This document shows, piece by piece, positions 62,162 through 64,000 of a DNA stretch of 64,000 nucleotides. The notes under the pieces are model-generated. The model searched no databases, was not told the origin of the DNA, and was given only the letters and a program-made list of their open reading frames with translations. Source of the DNA: Cytophagales bacterium CG12_big_fil_rev_8_21_14_0_65_40_12 (GTDB taxonomy: Bacteria > Bacteroidota > Bacteroidia > Cytophagales > Cyclobacteriaceae). Each line of letters opens with the position of its first letter. Within the stretch, counting starts at the first letter, position 1. The DNA lies in NCBI GenBank assembly GCA_002786855.1, contig PCUU01000077.1:1-64000 (forward strand). The letters are read 5' to 3'. The position numbers were made by a program, and so were the translations under genes.

Positions 62162-63469
62162 TTATATCCCAAACAACTTCAAAATATCATTACCAAAAAC
62201 GAAGACCATCAAAAGTAACAGAATCACCATGCCCACTTTTTGAGCATTCTCCAAGAACTGATCAGAAGGTGCTTTTCCAGAAATCATTTCGAAAAGAAGG
62301 AACACCACGTGGCCTCCATCTAATGCTGGAATCGGAAGTAAATTCATAAAGGCTAAAATCATTGAGATAAAGCCCGTAGTAAACCAAAACTGATTCCAGT
62401 CCCAAGTTTTAGGGAACATATTTACAATACCAATTGGACCACTTAGGCTACGGGCTGAAACACCACCAGTGAACATTTTGCCCATTGCCTTGGCGTTTAA
62501 AATCACAGCGCCAAAAGCTTTAGACGTTCCTCTAGGAATGGCCTCAGCGAATGTGTATTCATCTTTGGCTGCAACCAATACATCGCCTAAAACAAAACCT
62601 ACTTGTGAGTCATTATTAACGTACAATTCCAAATTCATTTTAGTACCATTACGCTCTATCATAAATGGTATAGTTGCATCTGAGATGCCTGTCATAATCC
62701 CTCTTAATTCATCAAAATAAGTTACAGGAATACTATCGATCTGAAGAATTTTATCACCTTTTTCCAAAGGAATATTAAAGCCTTCTTGCAGACCACCTAC
62801 TACTATTGGCCTTCTTGGTTGCAAGAATTTTAATTCAAATTCTTCGTCACTCAATTTATTCAAGAATCCATTTGGAACAGGAATGTCTACGATCTCACCA
62901 TTTCTATCAACCGTCCAATAAGCATCTGAGGCCAAAAGCGCCTCGCCTCCCCAAATTTCTCTGAATCTAGCGTAATCGGCTCCATTCACTTTAATTACCT
63001 TATCTCCTGTTTGGAAACCTACCTCTTGAGCGATTTCGCCTGCTACAATCCCGTATTCCTTGGAATATTTACTCGGCAAATAGGTTTCTCCTTGATTATA
63101 GGTAAGAATGATAAAGGCGATGATGCCAGCGACAACGTTGACGAAAATTCCGCCCAACATTACGATTAATCGCTGCCAAGCTGGTTTCGAACGAAACTCC
63201 CAAGGTTGCGGTGGTTGTTTCATTTGGTCTTTGTCCATCGACTCATCGATCATCCCCGAGATTTTTACAAAACCGCCAAGTGGCACTGCACCAAGGCCAT
63301 ATTCTGTGTCTCCTTTTTTGAAACTGAAAATTTTTGGAGGGAAACCGATGAAGAACTTCTCTACTCTCATCCCAAAAAATCTGGCAGCAATCATATGCCC
63401 CCCCTCGTGTATTCCAACCAAAATTGAAAGAGCCAGCAAGAGCTGGGCTATCTGTACTATAGTTTCCAT
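62162..63469 (-). CDS. rseP: RseP-type site-2 zinc metalloprotease (M50)
   Basis: 435 aa. Motif HEGGH (residues 21-25) in the first helix gives the zinc ligands. The third ligand is in NLLPIPALDGGH (LDG) near the C-terminus. Four helices and a PDZ domain pair between about 120 and 300 (KVIKVNGADYARFREIWG, DKILQIDSIPVTYFDEL) are present. The enzyme cuts regulatory membrane proteins within the bilayer, classically anti-sigma factors. It lies 3 nt downstream of dxr, a usual bacterial pairing with isoprenoid genes. Confidence 0.93.
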   Translation of the reverse strand: METIVQIAQLLLALSILVGIHEGGHMIAARFFGMRVEKFFIGFPPKIFSFKKGDTEYGLGAVPLGGFVKISGMIDESMDKDQMKQPPQPWEFRSKPAWQRLIVMLGGIFVNVVAGIIAFIILTYNQGETYLPSKYSKEYGIVAGEIAQEVGFQTGDKVIKVNGADYARFREIWGGEALLASDAYWTVDRNGEIVDIPVPNGFLNKLSDEEFELKFLQPRRPIVVGGLQEGFNIPLEKGDKILQIDSIPVTYFDELRGIMTGISDATIPFMIERNGTKMNLELYVNNDSQVGFVLGDVLVAAKDEYTFAEAIPRGTSKAFGAVILNAKAMGKMFTGGVSARSLSGPIGIVNMFPKTWDWNQFWFTTGFISMILAFMNLLPIPALDGGHVVFLLFEMISGKAPSDQFLENAQKVGMVILLLLMVFVFGNDILKLFGI

Positions 63470-63472
63470 TTA

Positions 63473-64000
63473 TTATTTTAAACGTTCAAATGCTATTTTT
63501 CTAGTCGCCTCGTCCGTCAAGACATAGTCCTCATACGTGGGCATTTTGATAAAAGATACTTTCTGCATACAATGTTCAACCAAATCTGACATCCCTAAGA
63601 AACTGATTTCATCTTTTAGGAATTTTTCAACTGCCACCTCATTGGCTGCATTGAGTACGCAAGGCATATTTCCGCCTTGATTTAAGGCTTCAAATGCCAA
63701 AGCCAAATTACGGAAAGTCTCCATATCTGGCTTTTCAAAAGTAAGTTGTGGGTAATTTATAAAATCGAATCTCGGAAAATCAGTTTTCACTCTTCCCGGA
63801 TAAGTCATTGCGAATTGAATTGGCAGTTTCATGTCAGGCAATCCCATCTGGGCTTTCATACTACCGTCCTCAAACTGCACGATTGAATGGATAATCGACT
63901 GCGGGTGAACAATCACTTCAATCTGGTCCATTCTTAAACCAAAAAGCCATTTGGCTTCGATTACTTCCAAACCCTTATTCATTAAAGAGGCAGAATCAAT
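63473..64000 (-). CDS. dxr: 1-deoxy-D-xylulose 5-phosphate reductoisomerase (N-terminus cut by window edge)
   Basis: The last 176 codons are present and the frame runs off the right edge. IDSASLMNKGLEVIEAKWLF at the edge is the Dxr metal/substrate segment (SLMNKG...EA). It is followed by VIVHPQSIIHSIVQF and the C-terminal four-helix domain (NLALAFEALNQGG, VLNAANEVAVEKFL). Dxr makes MEP from DXP, the first committed step of the non-mevalonate isoprenoid pathway, which also feeds undecaprenyl phosphate used by the glycan machinery in this window. The internal ATG at 63982 is not the gene start. Confidence 0.96.
   Translation of the reverse strand: MDSASLMNKGLEVIEAKWLFGLRMDQIEVIVHPQSIIHSIVQFEDGSMKAQMGLPDMKLPIQFAMTYPGRVKTDFPRFDFINYPQLTFEKPDMETFRNLALAFEALNQGGNMPCVLNAANEVAVEKFLKDEISFLGMSDLVEHCMQKVSFIKMPTYEDYVLTDEATRKIAFERLK

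Overview
The window reads as a chromosomal segment of a Bacteroidota bacterium, most likely a marine Cytophagales-type organism (Roseivirga/Fulvivirga-like; the genus is inference). The signs are Bacteroidota-type promoters (TAnnTTTG -7 boxes, some almost touching the start codon), few Shine-Dalgarno sequences, a UpxY/NusG-like antiterminator heading a capsule operon, Wzi-type outer-membrane proteins, SLBB-rich Wza-like exporters and a MetG with a KISTS signature. No rRNA, tRNA, CRISPR array or insertion sequence was seen.

Layout. 1-2431: a GH3 beta-glucosidase (cut by the left edge) is divergent from a Nudix/winged-helix regulator, with two matching palindromes over both promoters. 2724-3283: mazEF. 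3307-6663: an M20 carbamoylase/allantoate hydrolase and metG. 6835-9198: an orphan lipoprotein and a Wzi-type barrel. 9190-53506: about 44 kb of minus-strand glycan genes. 53580-55747: cysDN. 55993-60731: cytochrome c maturation genes ccmB, ccmC, ccmD-like, ccmE and ccmF. 60822-62111: a Tat-exported class V aminotransferase. 62162-64000: rseP and dxr (cut by the right edge).

The glycan locus appears to hold two complete Wzx/Wzy-type assembly lines in series. The right-hand line (48298 down to 25461) starts with a winged-helix regulator and UpxY. It then has SLBB exporter, Wzz, three sugar-nucleotide enzymes, flippase, deacetylase, formyltransferase, methyltransferase, glycosyltransferase, a repeat lipoprotein, a multi-TM protein that could be a polymerase, a hybrid sugar transferase, a glutaminase-sugar amidotransferase fusion and a Wzi. 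The left-hand line (25233 down to 9190) has a second hybrid sugar transferase, a WecA-like enzyme, a GGGATTT heptamer array, SLBB exporter, Wzz, flippase, epimerase, GT2, GT4, an O-antigen polymerase/ligase, GT4, GT26, methyltransferase and an epimerase. Its Wzi may be the one at 7519.

Upstream, 48492-53506 encodes a nucleotide-sugar dehydrogenase, a 4-epimerase and WbpD/WbpB/WbpE-like enzymes. This set fits synthesis of a UDP-2,3-diacetamido-hexuronic acid. The amidotransferase fusion at 27002 could convert its 3-acetamido group to an amidine, as WbpG does in Pseudomonas O5 antigen. The ccm set lacks ccmG/ccmH, and its CcmE carries CxxxY instead of HxxxY, matching the variant Ccm system.

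The most novel-looking items are the two hybrid sugar transferases with a methyltransferase-like front half, the class II glutaminase-amidotransferase fusion, the six-repeat Cys/Ca-loop lipoprotein, the heptamer array between glycan operons, and the winged-helix/NTase-like regulator paired with UpxY.
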